Assembly (NCBI RefSeq): GCF_023518235.1
Contig: NZ_CP090423.1
Span: 1,798,001-1,862,000 of the forward strand
DNA from: Stenotrophomonas maltophilia
GTDB lineage: Bacteria; Pseudomonadota; Gammaproteobacteria; Xanthomonadales; Xanthomonadaceae
Length of the DNA stretch: 64,000 bases
Direction of reading: 5' to 3'
Shown here piece by piece: positions 9,959 to 20,931 of the stretch (within the stretch, counting starts at the first letter, position 1; every line of letters starts with the position of its first letter). A program made the position numbers and the translations under genes. Under the pieces are notes generated by a model. It worked only from the letters and a program-made list of their open reading frames with translations. It was not told the DNA's origin and searched no databases.

Positions 9959-9985
9959 AAAAACCCGGCGCCAGGGCCGGGCTTT
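9959..9985 (-). terminator. Terminator between the two tRNA-Val genes
   Basis: A GC-rich hairpin (CCCGGC at 9964-9969 with GCCGGG at 9976-9981) is followed on the minus strand by five T residues. It lies just after the CCA end of the tRNA at 10019-10093. Each tRNA copy therefore has its own terminator, so this looks like a duplicated gene-plus-terminator unit and not a simple polycistronic pair. Confidence 0.65.
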
Positions 9986-10018
9986 GCAGTTCACGACAAC
10001 CTCCTTCCGGAGATTTCG

Positions 10019-10093
10019 TGGTGGGCGGTACAGGGTTCGAACCTGTGACCCCTACCATGTCAAGGTAGTGCTCTACCGCTGAGCTAACCGCCC
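10019..10093 (-). tRNA. tRNA-Val (anticodon GAC), second copy
   Basis: A 75-nt cloverleaf with the same mature sequence as the tRNA at 9846-9920 as far as can be read, including anticodon GAC and the encoded CCA. It lies about 105 bp before the uvrB stop, on the same strand as uvrB. The matching downstream hairpin supports a tandem duplication of the whole unit. Confidence 0.97.
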
Positions 10094-10199
10094 GTTTTGC
10101 ATCTGCAAGGCCGCGATTGCGTCGGTGCAGGCCGCGTATATTACGGACGCCGGCCGTGAAGCGCAACACTTTTGTGAAGATGATGCTGCACTGCCGCGT

Positions 10200-12224
<2,025 letters not shown>

Positions 12225-12352
12225 GGTGTTGCCAGTTCCCGGGAAACGTGAGTATACGAGGCAAGGGGTGACGGCAGGCTGAGGGGTTTACCGGCATGCC
12301 AGGACGGCGTTGGCCGATGGCGGCCGAACGCGCCCAGGCGGAGGCTGGGCCC

Positions 12353-12883
12353 ATGCCTCGCCGCCTCCCTGCCCCCACCGCCCGGCCCGCCCGTGGCTTC
12401 CAGCTGATCGAACTGCTGCTGATCGTCATGCTGCTGGCGGTGGCGCTGGCACTGGGCTGGAGCCCCTGGCAACGCGCGCTGCGCCACCTGCAGGCCGAAA
12501 GCCTGCGCCGGCAGCTGGTCGCCAGCCTGTCGCTGGCACGCAGCACGGCCATCACCGAACGCCGCCGCGTGTCCGTCTGTGGCTCGTCCGATGGCCAGCA
12601 GTGTGACCAGGCCTGGAGCCGGGGCTGGCGGGTGCGGATCGAGCCACGCACGGCCACCGAAGGCCCCGGCCGGCTGCTGCGCACCCATACCAGCCGCCAA
12701 CACCGGGTCGAGCTGCGCACCAGCGATCATCGTCCCGAGGTGGAGTTCCGGCCGGATGGCCGCAACGCGGGTACCAACCAGTCCATCGTGCTGTGCGTGG
12801 ACGGCTACGAGCACAGCCGCGTGATCATCAATGTCCCGGGGCGGGTGCGCAGCGAACGGCCCCGACAGCCCGCCGCCTGCTGA
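12353..12883 (+). CDS. FimT/GspH-like type IV pseudopilin, stand-alone
   Basis: A 176-residue prepilin-like protein. After a basic leader it has the prepilin peptidase site G15/F16 with FQLIELLLIVMLLAVALALGW, so Glu at mature position 5 is kept; the second mature residue is Gln where Thr or Ser is usual. The C-terminal part matches the GspH/FimT pattern, with an SLSLARSTAITERRRVSVCGS stretch and paired cysteines. The ATG at 12353 is chosen because GGAGG lies eight bases upstream and gives a normal leader; an ATG at 12296 would add 19 residues. It lies outside the minor-pilin operon, divergent from uvrB. Probably a minor pilin, possibly linked to DNA binding. Confidence 0.8.
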   Translation: MPRRLPAPTARPARGFQLIELLLIVMLLAVALALGWSPWQRALRHLQAESLRRQLVASLSLARSTAITERRRVSVCGSSDGQQCDQAWSRGWRVRIEPRTATEGPGRLLRTHTSRQHRVELRTSDHRPEVEFRPDGRNAGTNQSIVLCVDGYEHSRVIINVPGRVRSERPRQPAAC

Positions 12884-12899
12884 GCGGCCGGCCACAACG

Positions 12900-12926
12900 A
12901 AAAAAGCCGCGATTTCTCGCGGCTTT
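12900..12926 (-). terminator. Terminator of tRNA-Asn
   Basis: A perfect ten-base-pair stem (12903-12912 with 12917-12926) with a four-base loop is followed on the minus strand by six T residues at 12900-12905. It sits eight bases after the tRNA-Asn CCA end. It may also act for the convergent pseudopilin gene ending at 12883. Confidence 0.8.
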
Positions 12927-12934
12927 CTCGAATC

Positions 12935-13011
12935 TGGCGCCCGAAGTTGGACTCGAACCAACGACCCCCTGATTAACAGTCAAGTGCTCTAACCGGCTGA
13001 GCTATTCGGGC
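12935..13011 (-). tRNA. tRNA-Asn (anticodon GTT)
   Basis: The 77-nt minus-strand sequence gives a full cloverleaf: acceptor GCCCGAA/TTCGGGC, D-arm GCTC/GAGC, anticodon arm with loop CTGTTAA (anticodon GTT), T-arm GTTGG/CCAAC with TTCGAGT, discriminator G and an encoded CCA. It reads asparagine codons. It lies between the lone pseudopilin gene and pilE. Confidence 0.97.
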
Positions 13012-13079
13012 GGGGTGCGCATTTTAGCCAGCGTTTGGCGGCCAGCGCAAGCCCTTTTTTCACGCGCGATGGCCACGCC

Positions 13080-13505
13080 TTACCAGCACTCCGCATTGGT
13101 CTTCTTGTCCGGGGTCTTGCGCCCGGCCTGATCCAGCGTCAGCGTGCCGCACACATCCTTGTCCTGGCCGGTTTCCGGCACCGCCTGCAGCGTGTAGGTG
13201 CTGGCGGTGGCCTTGCCACTCAGCGACAGCGTGTAGCGCTTGGCGCCCTGCCGCGGCGACTGGTTGAATGGCAGCGAAAAACCGTCATAGCTGTTCTGCA
13301 CCGTGTGGTAGCGCTCGAGCAGCTGCGCGACCTCCACCAGATCGGCCTTGGCCAGCGCCCGGTTGGTCTTCAGCACATGGCGCTGATACGACGGCAGGGC
13401 GATGGCCGCGAGCACGGCGATCACCGCCACGGTGATCATCAGCTCGATCAGGGTGAAGCCGGCGGTGGAACGACGCGATGCAGGGGTGCGCATTGGCATT
13501 CTCAT
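13080..13505 (-). CDS. pilE: Type IV pilin-like protein PilE
   Basis: A 141-residue prepilin with a basic 16-residue leader, cleavage at G16/F17 and the canonical FTLIELMITVAVIAVLAAIALPSYQ helix including Glu5. The C-terminal domain has a cysteine pair (VCGT and ECW at the end), as in the D-region disulfide of minor pilins. It follows pilY1 by 11 bp and is the last gene of the minor-pilin operon, the position of PilE in Pseudomonas and xanthomonads. The ATG at 13503-13505 was chosen because it gives a normal leader; the frame is open further upstream into pilY1. Role: pilus tip or initiation complex. Confidence 0.9.
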   Translation of the reverse strand: MRMPMRTPASRRSTAGFTLIELMITVAVIAVLAAIALPSYQRHVLKTNRALAKADLVEVAQLLERYHTVQNSYDGFSLPFNQSPRQGAKRYTLSLSGKATASTYTLQAVPETGQDKDVCGTLTLDQAGRKTPDKKTNAECW

Positions 13506-13516
13506 GTTCAAGAGGG

Positions 13517-16500
13517 TCACCGGATCTGGCGCCAGGACTGCCGGCCGCAGGCGCGCTGGCCGTAGGCGGTATCGGCGCCGGGATTGTTGAACGCCACGAT
13601 GCAGCGTTCCATCGAGCCATCCACCGAGCACTTCGGATCGCTGGCATCGCACCCCTTCAGCGTGGTGCTGTTGACCTGGGTACCCAGCACCGGCGCGCCG
13701 TTGGTAACGTCACCACCGCGGGTCAACGCACCGGCGCCGCAGTTCGCGCCACACAGTGGGTTGCCGCCATCGGGCTTATCGGTCAACCCGCTCATGGCCG
13801 GCTGGCCGGTGAGCATGTTCAGCCGGTAGCGCCAGTTGACGCCACCGCCGGTGCCACAGACCGTCTGCCCCGGCACGTAGGTGGTGAACATCACGTTGCC
13901 GCCCTGCAGCGTCGGATAGCCGAAGAATCGCTCGCCTTCGACGTCGGTACCGACGATCAGATCCACATACCAGCCGCGCTGGGTCGCGTAATCGACCGGA
14001 TTGCCGGAGATGTCACGGAAGCCGCCGCCCGCAGAGCTGACGGTCTGGCCCACCAGCACATCGCGGCCGCTGACGGCACTGGAGAGATTGTCCCAGATGC
14101 CATACAGGGTCTGCACCGGCGAATTGCGGGTCACCGCATTGTCATCGGCGGTGAAGTAGCGCCCGGTGCCGAAGAACAGGCTGACGCCACCGCCCGGACC
14201 GGCCGAGGCTTCGATCGCACCGGTGATCGGCTGCGCCACAGCACTCCGGATAGCGGTGAACAACGGCGAACCACTGAGCCCCACGTTCCAGGCCGTGGTG
14301 TCGCCACCACGCAGGTCGAAGCGCCAGATGTTGCCCTGCATGTCGCCACCGTACACGGTGTCGGCCAGGCCGCTGCTGTTGTACAGGCCCACCGCGGTCA
14401 CGTGATTGAGGCCGTTGGCGATCGCGTACTTGGTGCCGGCCGGATACAGGCGCTTGAGCACCTGGCCGGTCTGGATGTCCACCACGTACAGCACCGGACG
14501 ACCGGTACTGGAATTGACGCCATTGCCGAACAGGGCGACGAAGCGTGGCGGACCGTCCGGATCGGAGCCGGCCACCGGCACCACCACCGGCTTGCCGAAG
14601 GCGAAGCCCATGTCCGACTCGGTCTTGCCGGAAATCTCCCACAGCACGTTGCTGGAGGTGAATCCGGTGGGATTGGTGATATCCAGCCCGAACACCGAAC
14701 CATTGCCGACCGAGGTTGCCGAAGGACCGCGGCTGGCACCGCCACCACCGGTCGAACCCACCAGCACGGTATGCCAAGCGTTGCCGTAGTAGACGTCGGA
14801 AGAGGTCAGGCCGCCATCGACGTAGTAGCGATGGCCGTAGGCCGGGTTGGCCAGCTCGGCCATGTGCTGCAGCGACGCCGAGGGAATGAAGGCGAACTGC
14901 TCGGTGCCTGCGGCCGTGCCGGTACTGGCATTGAACCCGTGCAGCATGCCGTCATTGGCGCCGACGTACGCCATCGATGGCGGGCCGCCGGAGGCCTTCT
15001 TGGCAGCCAGATAGGCCTCATAGCGCGTGCCCAGCGTGGTCTTCCAGCCGACCCCGCCCTGCGCCTTCCAGGAGGTATAGCCGTAGTCGTTCTTGGTGGA
15101 CACGATCTCCACGCTGGAGTTGACGATGTCGCCCAGCAGCACGCTGCGCGGGCGGAAGCCACTGACCGGCGAACCACGCAGGTAGCTGACCAGGTCGGCC
15201 ACGGTATGCGAACCGAACCAGTTGGGGATGGTGTTCAGGCCCATGTTGCCCAGCTTCTCGGCACGATCACGGCCGGGCACGTTGTCAGCGGTGAAATCCG
15301 CCGCCGCGGCCGCCACCAGCTGGTTGGACTTGTTCACATAGGTCGGTGCGGTCGACATCACGATGGTGCGGCCGGAGGCGCTCATCCGGGTCGATGCACG
15401 CCACAGCTCCGCACCGATGCCGCCCGTGGAAGTGACCTGACTGGCGATGAGATCACCGGTCCAGTCGTTGGAGCCGGACGCCACGGCATAGTGCGCGGAC
15501 ACGGTGAAGGAGCCCGCATTGACGCGTGCGCCGGTCGCGCTGCCGCCCACCGGTGCCTCACCGGCCGCGGCGCTGTCGAAGATCGCCTCCAGTGCCGACT
15601 TCAGCTTGGCCGGATTGCGCGCCAGGAAGTAGTTGTCCGGCACGCCAGCCACCTTGCTGTCCCACTTCTTGCCTGCCGGCACGCCGTACTTGGCGGCGTA
15701 CCACAACGGGCTTTCCAGCTGGCCGGCCTGGCCGCTGCCCAGGCGATAGCGGGCCACGATCGCACCGGTCCACTCCGCAGGCGGCGCCGAGGAGGTGGTC
15801 AACACCGAGCCGTTCTTGTCACCCGGACGCAGCACCAGGCGCTGCACGTTGTCAGCGGCATTGGAACCGACGATGGTGTAGCCGGTCAGCATCGCGTTGC
15901 CGGCGTAGGCCGACAGGTTCTCGATGCGGACCAGCACTTCATCGGCAGCCACCGTGTTGCGCACCGCGTTGTTGTTGCATTCGCCACTGGTGGAGCGCCA
16001 GCAGATGTTGCGGAAGGTGGTGTTGTCACCCTCGTTGCAGGTCTCGCCCACGCAGTAACTGAGCATCGACACCACGTCATTGTCGTGGTCGTTGCCCCAC
16101 AGCGAATCTTCCCAGACCAGCGAGAAGCTGCCGGCCTTGCCGTCGGCGCGATAGGTGCGCCCGTAGACGAAGTTCGGCGACACCGTCGACGTCTTGGTGC
16201 CGATGCCGACCGAGCCCAGGAAGCAGCTGCGCCAGCCCGTGCTGGAAATCTTCGCCGTACCGGTGTTGTTGGCCTGGCACAGCGGCGCCAGGGTGATCTT
16301 GCCATTGCCCACCGGGATCTCGAACTTCGGCAGGCTCTCGGCCATGGCCACGGTATAGGTGGTCGCGGTCAGCTTGTACGAATCCGGCTTGTCCTGCACG
16401 CGCGGGCGCAGGTCGTTCTCGGCGGCCGACTTGGCCAAGCCGGCCATCAGGTAGCTGCCTTCGGTGGAAGGCACGTCCGGGCAGATGCCGCGCACCAGCG

Positions 16501-18097
16501 ACAGTCCGGTCACCTTGGCCGCCCGGCAGATGTCTTCGTGCGTGTTGATCGAGGCATAGCGCTCGGTCAGGCCGATGCGCCCGGCCATGTAGTTGCCGCC
16601 GGTGATGTTTTCCAGATTGCCGATGGCGTCGGTCGAGCTTGCTGCAGTCGGCAGCCCGCTGACCGAGCCGATGTTGTCGCTGTCGAACGACGGCAGGCCC
16701 GAGGACATCACCAGGATGTTGCAGGTGGCGCAGTAGGAGTTGCCGCCATCATTCGGCGAACGGTACGGGTCCTTCCAGGACACGGCATTGGGCAGGCCGC
16801 TCAGGTCGCCGCTGGCGCTGTAGATGCCCTTGGTCTCGCCCTTGATGTAACGCAGCGCCTCGGCATACATCTCGGCCAGCGGGTTGCCCCATGCGCTGCA
16901 GGTCTTGGACGCATTGCCCGGATCGGTCAGGTTGCCGTTGCCGCCGAAGCCCTGACGATTGAGGATGCTGTAGGCGTTGCAGTCGTTCCAGTTGTTGCTC
17001 CAGTTCCACTGGTCGATGCGGAAGTTGGAAATGGTATTGATGATGCCTTCGGCGCCACCGGTCAGCGAGTTGCAGAACTGGCCATTGGACAGATTGATCT
17101 CATCACCGGCCGCGCAGAACGAGGTGCCGTTGCCGGCGATCTTGCCGATGTTGCGGCGGACCACGCCGCCATCGCGCGGGTTGGCATAGGTACCGGTGAC
17201 CAGGCCGAAGCGCAGGCGCCCGCTCTCGCCATAGGACTGCAGCAGGCCGGCCGGCTTCAGGTAGTCGTTGGCGCCATCGTTGTACTTGCGGCAGAACGCT
17301 TCCTGGAACGTGCCGCTGCCGGACGCGCACACTTCCACGCGCACATTGAGGTCGGCCACGACCGAACGCGGCGAGTCGTCCTTGCCTTCATCCGAGCGCC
17401 CGGCGATGCACTGGCGGCTGGCGGTCGAGGCCCACTCGCTCCAGCTGCCGCTGGCCACGCGCATCAGCGGCGCACCACCGCTGGCGATGGTGGCGTTGCA
17501 GAACGAGGTGGTGGTCTTGTACGGCGTGAAGTTGCCGATGTCGCTACCGCTGTAGACCTTCACCCAGGCATGCAGATCGTTGGGAATCTGGGCTCGCTCC
17601 AGCACGGTCCTGCTGTTGGAATCGGTGATGCGATGGCCGCCGTACAGCACGTAGCGCATCACATCCAGGCGGCTCATCGTCGCCCAGTTCAGGAAGTTGC
17701 CCGACCAGGTACCGCCGCAGGTGTGCTTCAGCGTACCGGTGGCCTGCGCGCTGGCCTTGAACTGGCCACTGCTGTAGGTGTAGCAGAGGTTGGAGTCGAA
17801 ATATCCCGAGTAGTCGAACTTGTCCTGGTAGGTGGTATCGAGCGTGCCGTCCTCGTCCAGGTCGCTGTAATCGCTGTAGGCCTTGTTGAACAGCTGCTCG
17901 TCGCGCGACATCACCATCATCATCAGCGGCGGCTGCGTCTTCTTGCTGTACAGCGGCTCCTGCGCGATGTCGTAGTCACCGAGCGCAGCGAACAGTGGGT
18001 ACATCAGGGCCCCGACGCCGGCCAGCACGGCCACAGCCGCGCCCCGGCGCAGCCAGGGTGTCGAGACGATGCGGGAAAAGCGGCGCGGAGTGTTCAT
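13517..18097 (-). CDS. pilY1: Type IV pilus tip adhesin/assembly protein PilY1
   Basis: A 1526-residue secreted protein with an N-terminal signal/anchor (about residues 15-40). It contains an acidic DLDEDGTLD loop near residue 80 that looks like a calcium-binding turn, a large N-terminal part with many cysteines, and a C-terminal PilC/PilY beta-propeller (about residues 1000-1400; motifs include YVGANDGMLHGFN and GGDMQGNIWRFDL). PilY1 promotes pilus extension and acts as tip adhesin. The start overlaps the pilX stop (ATGA). The middle region is the part expected to vary between strains. Confidence 0.94.
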   Translation of the reverse strand: MNTPRRFSRIVSTPWLRRGAAVAVLAGVGALMYPLFAALGDYDIAQEPLYSKKTQPPLMMMVMSRDEQLFNKAYSDYSDLDEDGTLDTTYQDKFDYSGYFDSNLCYTYSSGQFKASAQATGTLKHTCGGTWSGNFLNWATMSRLDVMRYVLYGGHRITDSNSRTVLERAQIPNDLHAWVKVYSGSDIGNFTPYKTTTSFCNATIASGGAPLMRVASGSWSEWASTASRQCIAGRSDEGKDDSPRSVVADLNVRVEVCASGSGTFQEAFCRKYNDGANDYLKPAGLLQSYGESGRLRFGLVTGTYANPRDGGVVRRNIGKIAGNGTSFCAAGDEINLSNGQFCNSLTGGAEGIINTISNFRIDQWNWSNNWNDCNAYSILNRQGFGGNGNLTDPGNASKTCSAWGNPLAEMYAEALRYIKGETKGIYSASGDLSGLPNAVSWKDPYRSPNDGGNSYCATCNILVMSSGLPSFDSDNIGSVSGLPTAASSTDAIGNLENITGGNYMAGRIGLTERYASINTHEDICRAAKVTGLSLVRGICPDVPSTEGSYLMAGLAKSAAENDLRPRVQDKPDSYKLTATTYTVAMAESLPKFEIPVGNGKITLAPLCQANNTGTAKISSTGWRSCFLGSVGIGTKTSTVSPNFVYGRTYRADGKAGSFSLVWEDSLWGNDHDNDVVSMLSYCVGETCNEGDNTTFRNICWRSTSGECNNNAVRNTVAADEVLVRIENLSAYAGNAMLTGYTIVGSNAADNVQRLVLRPGDKNGSVLTTSSAPPAEWTGAIVARYRLGSGQAGQLESPLWYAAKYGVPAGKKWDSKVAGVPDNYFLARNPAKLKSALEAIFDSAAAGEAPVGGSATGARVNAGSFTVSAHYAVASGSNDWTGDLIASQVTSTGGIGAELWRASTRMSASGRTIVMSTAPTYVNKSNQLVAAAAADFTADNVPGRDRAEKLGNMGLNTIPNWFGSHTVADLVSYLRGSPVSGFRPRSVLLGDIVNSSVEIVSTKNDYGYTSWKAQGGVGWKTTLGTRYEAYLAAKKASGGPPSMAYVGANDGMLHGFNASTGTAAGTEQFAFIPSASLQHMAELANPAYGHRYYVDGGLTSSDVYYGNAWHTVLVGSTGGGGASRGPSATSVGNGSVFGLDITNPTGFTSSNVLWEISGKTESDMGFAFGKPVVVPVAGSDPDGPPRFVALFGNGVNSSTGRPVLYVVDIQTGQVLKRLYPAGTKYAIANGLNHVTAVGLYNSSGLADTVYGGDMQGNIWRFDLRGGDTTAWNVGLSGSPLFTAIRSAVAQPITGAIEASAGPGGGVSLFFGTGRYFTADDNAVTRNSPVQTLYGIWDNLSSAVSGRDVLVGQTVSSAGGGFRDISGNPVDYATQRGWYVDLIVGTDVEGERFFGYPTLQGGNVMFTTYVPGQTVCGTGGGVNWRYRLNMLTGQPAMSGLTDKPDGGNPLCGANCGAGALTRGGDVTNGAPVLGTQVNSTTLKGCDASDPKCSVDGSMERCIVAFNNPGADTAYGQRACGRQSWRQIR

Positions 18098-18582
18098 GGG
18101 ATGTAGATCGTGTCGATGACGGCGCTGGAAGAAGGATTGGCCGGGTCGTCACTGGCCAACACGGTGATCTGGTAGATGTTCTCGGTTTCTTCGTTCTTGG
18201 GGACACCGACCTTGATCGGCCCGCGCGTCACGCACTTGTCCAGGCGCCGGGTGTTGATGGCGGTGGCCGTGGTCTTGCCGTCGGCCCAGGTCGCCGGATC
18301 GAATACCGGGCTGCATTCTTCCTGGTTGGCTTCGTAGATGTTGCCGCTGCCGATCGCGGCCTGAATAACTGCCTCCTGCGCACGCGCGCTGGATTCGGCA
18401 TTCTGGAAGGCCTGGTTGGAGCGCAGGTAGTTGGCCGCCATCCGCTCCTGCATGCCGGTGACCTGCATGCCGGCAATGCCGATCAGTGCCAGCAGGATCA
18501 GCATGATCAGTGCGAAGTACAGCACCGCGCCACGCTGCTGGCGGGGCGATGCGAAGGAAGGAATGCGTGGGCGCGGGTGCAT
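18094..18582 (-). CDS. pilX: Type IV pilus assembly protein PilX
   Basis: A 162-residue minor pilin with the PilX N-terminal pattern: QQRGAVLYFALIMLILLALIGIAGMQVTGMQERMAANY. Cleavage is expected after the Gly of RG/A. As is common for PilX, the mature protein lacks Glu at position 5 (Phe here), the feature proposed to place GspK/PilX-type subunits at the pilus tip. The motif NQAFQNAESSARAQEA matches the family. The gene lies between pilW (8-bp gap) and pilY1 (four-base overlap), so it is translated with the tip complex. Confidence 0.92.
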   Translation of the reverse strand: MHPRPRIPSFASPRQQRGAVLYFALIMLILLALIGIAGMQVTGMQERMAANYLRSNQAFQNAESSARAQEAVIQAAIGSGNIYEANQEECSPVFDPATWADGKTTATAINTRRLDKCVTRGPIKVGVPKNEETENIYQITVLASDDPANPSSSAVIDTIYIP

Positions 18583-18589
18583 GGCGGCC

Positions 18590-19777
18590 TCAGTTGCCGA
18601 AGAGGCGGTTTCGAAGGGCGATGGTGGTCTGGTAGACCGTGCGCATGCGACCGTCGGTCGGGGCAGTGAACGTCACCCCCATCGAGATCAGCGAAGCGTT
18701 CTGGTCGGCCTGCGGTGCGGCGGATGGATCAGGGCTGGCCATCACCAGGCCGAGCTGCACCGCGCCGACGCGGCGCCAGCCATTGCCGGAAGGAATGGTT
18801 GAGGCCTGCACGGTTTCCGCGGTGCCCTGGCGGTCGATGAAACCGGTAGGGTACGGCGTGGTGAGTTCACGGTCCTGGCCATACAGCAGCTGCATGTTCT
18901 CCACGCCATCGACCAGCGCCTCCGGCGCGCCGGCCACCAGCGCGCCATTGGGCACGGCACTGAAGCGCACGCGGTACAACGAGGAACGCGCGCTCGCCGC
19001 GTCGTAGCCGACGTAGTACAGGGCGCTCTCGGCACGGTGCAGCATCGCCTGGCCGGCCGTGACCGGACGGGTGAAGTTGCCGACGTTGTTGGGTGTCTCG
19101 CCGAAGGTGATGGTGCCGGCGGCCGCATCCACCGCGCGGGCCTGGAACACCGTCGCGCTGGCGCAGTCGGCCGCGCCATACAGGCCCGGGTTCGAAACAC
19201 CGCTCTTGAGTACCGCCAGCCGCGCCTTGTCGAAGGTGAACACCGGCTGCCCGTCGCTGCCTGCGTTGCCGGTGATCGGCACCCCGTCGGGCATCAGGTA
19301 ACGCAGAGCGATGATGTCGCTGCCATTGACGCGGTTGGGCGTGGCGGCGGCGAACTGGGCCGGCAGCGCCGGCTTGAAGTCGGTGCCGCCGGTCCCCGGC
19401 GTGGCGCTCAGGGTCACCGCGTCGCCCGGCCCGGTCGCGGTCGCTTCATAGCCCTGGATCGAGGTCTGGAAATCCAGAGCCGGATGCGGTGCGGCCGCAA
19501 ACGTGGAGAACAGCGAAGGGTTGTCCGGCGAATTGCGCGCCTGGTCGTTGACGCAGCCGAAATGGCCGGCCATGCGCACTTCACGCTGCAGCGTGTCCAT
19601 CGCGAAGCGGCTGTTCTCCTGCACACGCGCCAGGCCGTCGGACAGCTGATAGGCCGCGCGTGACGCCGCAAACACCTGCACCACACCCAGCATCACGATC
19701 AGGCCGATGGTCAGGGCAATCATCAACTCGACCATCGACAGGCCGGTGGCAGACCGGGGGAAGGACGGCGCGCGCAT
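18590..19777 (-). CDS. pilW: Type IV pilus assembly protein PilW
   Basis: A 395-residue large minor pilin. The prepilin site is G12/L13 with LSMVELMIALTIGLIVMLGVVQVFAASRAAYQ, keeping Glu5, followed by the PilW signature RVQENSRFAMDTLQREVRMAGHFGC. The rest is the soluble GspJ-like domain. It overlaps the last base of pilV and precedes pilX by 12 bp. With FimU, PilV, PilX and PilE it should form the priming complex that carries PilY1 to the pilus tip. Confidence 0.93.
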   Translation of the reverse strand: MRAPSFPRSATGLSMVELMIALTIGLIVMLGVVQVFAASRAAYQLSDGLARVQENSRFAMDTLQREVRMAGHFGCVNDQARNSPDNPSLFSTFAAAPHPALDFQTSIQGYEATATGPGDAVTLSATPGTGGTDFKPALPAQFAAATPNRVNGSDIIALRYLMPDGVPITGNAGSDGQPVFTFDKARLAVLKSGVSNPGLYGAADCASATVFQARAVDAAAGTITFGETPNNVGNFTRPVTAGQAMLHRAESALYYVGYDAASARSSLYRVRFSAVPNGALVAGAPEALVDGVENMQLLYGQDRELTTPYPTGFIDRQGTAETVQASTIPSGNGWRRVGAVQLGLVMASPDPSAAPQADQNASLISMGVTFTAPTDGRMRTVYQTTIALRNRLFGN

Positions 19778-20244
19778 TACAGGCCACTCCTGGCAGTGAA
19801 GGTGGTATCCCCGGCATCGGCTTTCCAGCGCTCGTCACCCCAGCTCACGCTGACCGTGTACTGATCGCCGTTGCGCACTACGCTGCCACTGGCGCCCTCG
19901 CCCAGCGCCTTGCCCAGGCGGCAGCGCCAGTCCAGGGTGAAGGCGTCGCGGCTGATGTCCTTGCCGGTGGGCGGCAGGCAGTTCTTGGTCGAGGTGGTCG
20001 CCGCATAGTTGCCCACATAGGAGGGCGCCCGCGCGCGGTTCACGCGCAGCTGGTCAAGCATCTCGTAGGTGAGGTTGGTCGCCTGGGTCCGGTAATTGGC
20101 GCTCTGCACGAAGCGCACGTTCATGGTCTGCATCAGGGCAAAGCCCAGCAGGCCGACGCCAAGCACGAGGATGGCGATCAGCACTTCGATCAGGCTGAAA
20201 CCACCCTGCGCGGCACGTGGCGAACGGAAACGGGGCGCTTTCAC
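19777..20244 (-). CDS. pilV: Type IV pilus modification/minor pilin PilV
   Basis: A 155-residue prepilin with cleavage site G15/F16 and the helix FSLIEVLIAILVLGVGLLGFALMQ typical of PilV/GspI, including Glu5. The tail has a CLPPTG...DWRC cysteine pair. Translation starts at GTG (20242-20244), which overlaps the TGA of the upstream fimU gene (GTGA), giving coupled translation. It is the second gene of the minor-pilin operon. Confidence 0.92.
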   Translation of the reverse strand: MKAPRFRSPRAAQGGFSLIEVLIAILVLGVGLLGFALMQTMNVRFVQSANYRTQATNLTYEMLDQLRVNRARAPSYVGNYAATTSTKNCLPPTGKDISRDAFTLDWRCRLGKALGEGASGSVVRNGDQYTVSVSWGDERWKADAGDTTFTARSGL

Positions 20245-20759
20245 TTGCAGTCCTCCTTCAGCAGCCGGACCTGCCCGGTCGGCGAGATGCGCAGCGTTCG
20301 TTGCAGCGGCTGCTTGCCGCAGGTGTCCGGGCGCAGGGTCAGATCCAGGCTGGCGTCCGCGCGGTTGCGCCCGCGCGGATCGAAACTCACCGACAGGTCC
20401 GGCGTGCCCACTGCGCTCACGCCCGGTTTGCCGGCGCTGTAGCGCAGCACGGTCTCGCCGGCGCTCAGGCCACCGTCACCATTGCGGTCTTCCCAGACCA
20501 GCCAGCCCTCGGCCCAGCTCTTGCCGTCGCAGGCGCTGCCGGCAGTGGAGGCGCAGACGCCGGCGCCGCGGCGGTTGCGCACCGCCTCGCTGCGGGCCAG
20601 CGACAGCGAGGCAATCAGCTCGTTGCTGGTGGTCGCGATGCGGTTGGAGCGGATCGTGCTCTGGAAGCTGGGAAAGGCGATCGTGGCGAGCACGGCCAGA
20701 ACCATGACCGTCACCATCAGCTCAACCAGCGTGAAGCCGTTTTCCCGGCGCAAAGACAT
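20241..20759 (-). CDS. fimU: FimT/FimU-type minor pilin (GspH family)
   Basis: This is the first gene of the minor-pilin operon. The 172-residue product has a short basic leader, cleavage site G8/F9, the helix FTLVELMVTVMVLAVLATIAFPSF, and the GspH/FimT segment NELIASLSLARSEAVRNRRGAGVCAS. The ATG at 20757-20759 is preceded by GGGGAG. An upstream in-frame start would add 13 residues and spoil the usual short leader. FimU links the PilVWX-PilY1 tip to the major pilin. The name fimT would be equally acceptable; the two are hard to separate by eye. Confidence 0.88.
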   Translation of the reverse strand: MSLRRENGFTLVELMVTVMVLAVLATIAFPSFQSTIRSNRIATTSNELIASLSLARSEAVRNRRGAGVCASTAGSACDGKSWAEGWLVWEDRNGDGGLSAGETVLRYSAGKPGVSAVGTPDLSVSFDPRGRNRADASLDLTLRPDTCGKQPLQRTLRISPTGQVRLLKEDCK

Positions 20760-20895
20760 TGGACGCTCCCCAGCGTGTTGATGGCCACGATGGGCCATCC
20801 CCCTGCCCCCGGCAAGCGGCGGCAGGACGAACGGTCAATCCGGGGCGACAGGCGTCAAAGGGTTGACAGACCCTGCCCTGCAGGCCGCCCGCGAT

Positions 20896-20924
20896 GGGGT
20901 CGGAGCCCGGCGGGATCCGACCCC
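20896..20924. repeat. Palindromic GGGGTC-type intergenic element
   Basis: Inverted repeat GGGGTCGGA (20896-20904) / TCCGACCCC (20916-20924) with an 11-bp spacer. It lies 8 bp after the ppnN stop (minus strand). Its arms resemble those of the longer palindrome at 31325-31365, so the two probably belong to one dispersed family. It may also act as a transcription end for ppnN. Confidence 0.6.
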
Positions 20925-20931
20925 TGGCGTG

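Noticed and set aside
12225..12295. LexA/SOS operator upstream of uvrB
   Set aside because: No sequence close to known xanthomonad or enterobacterial LexA boxes could be seen in the gap.
13478..18106. 1542-codon plus-strand open frame opposite pilY1
   Set aside because: Shadow frame of pilY1; the minus-strand reading has clear PilC/PilY domains and operon overlaps.
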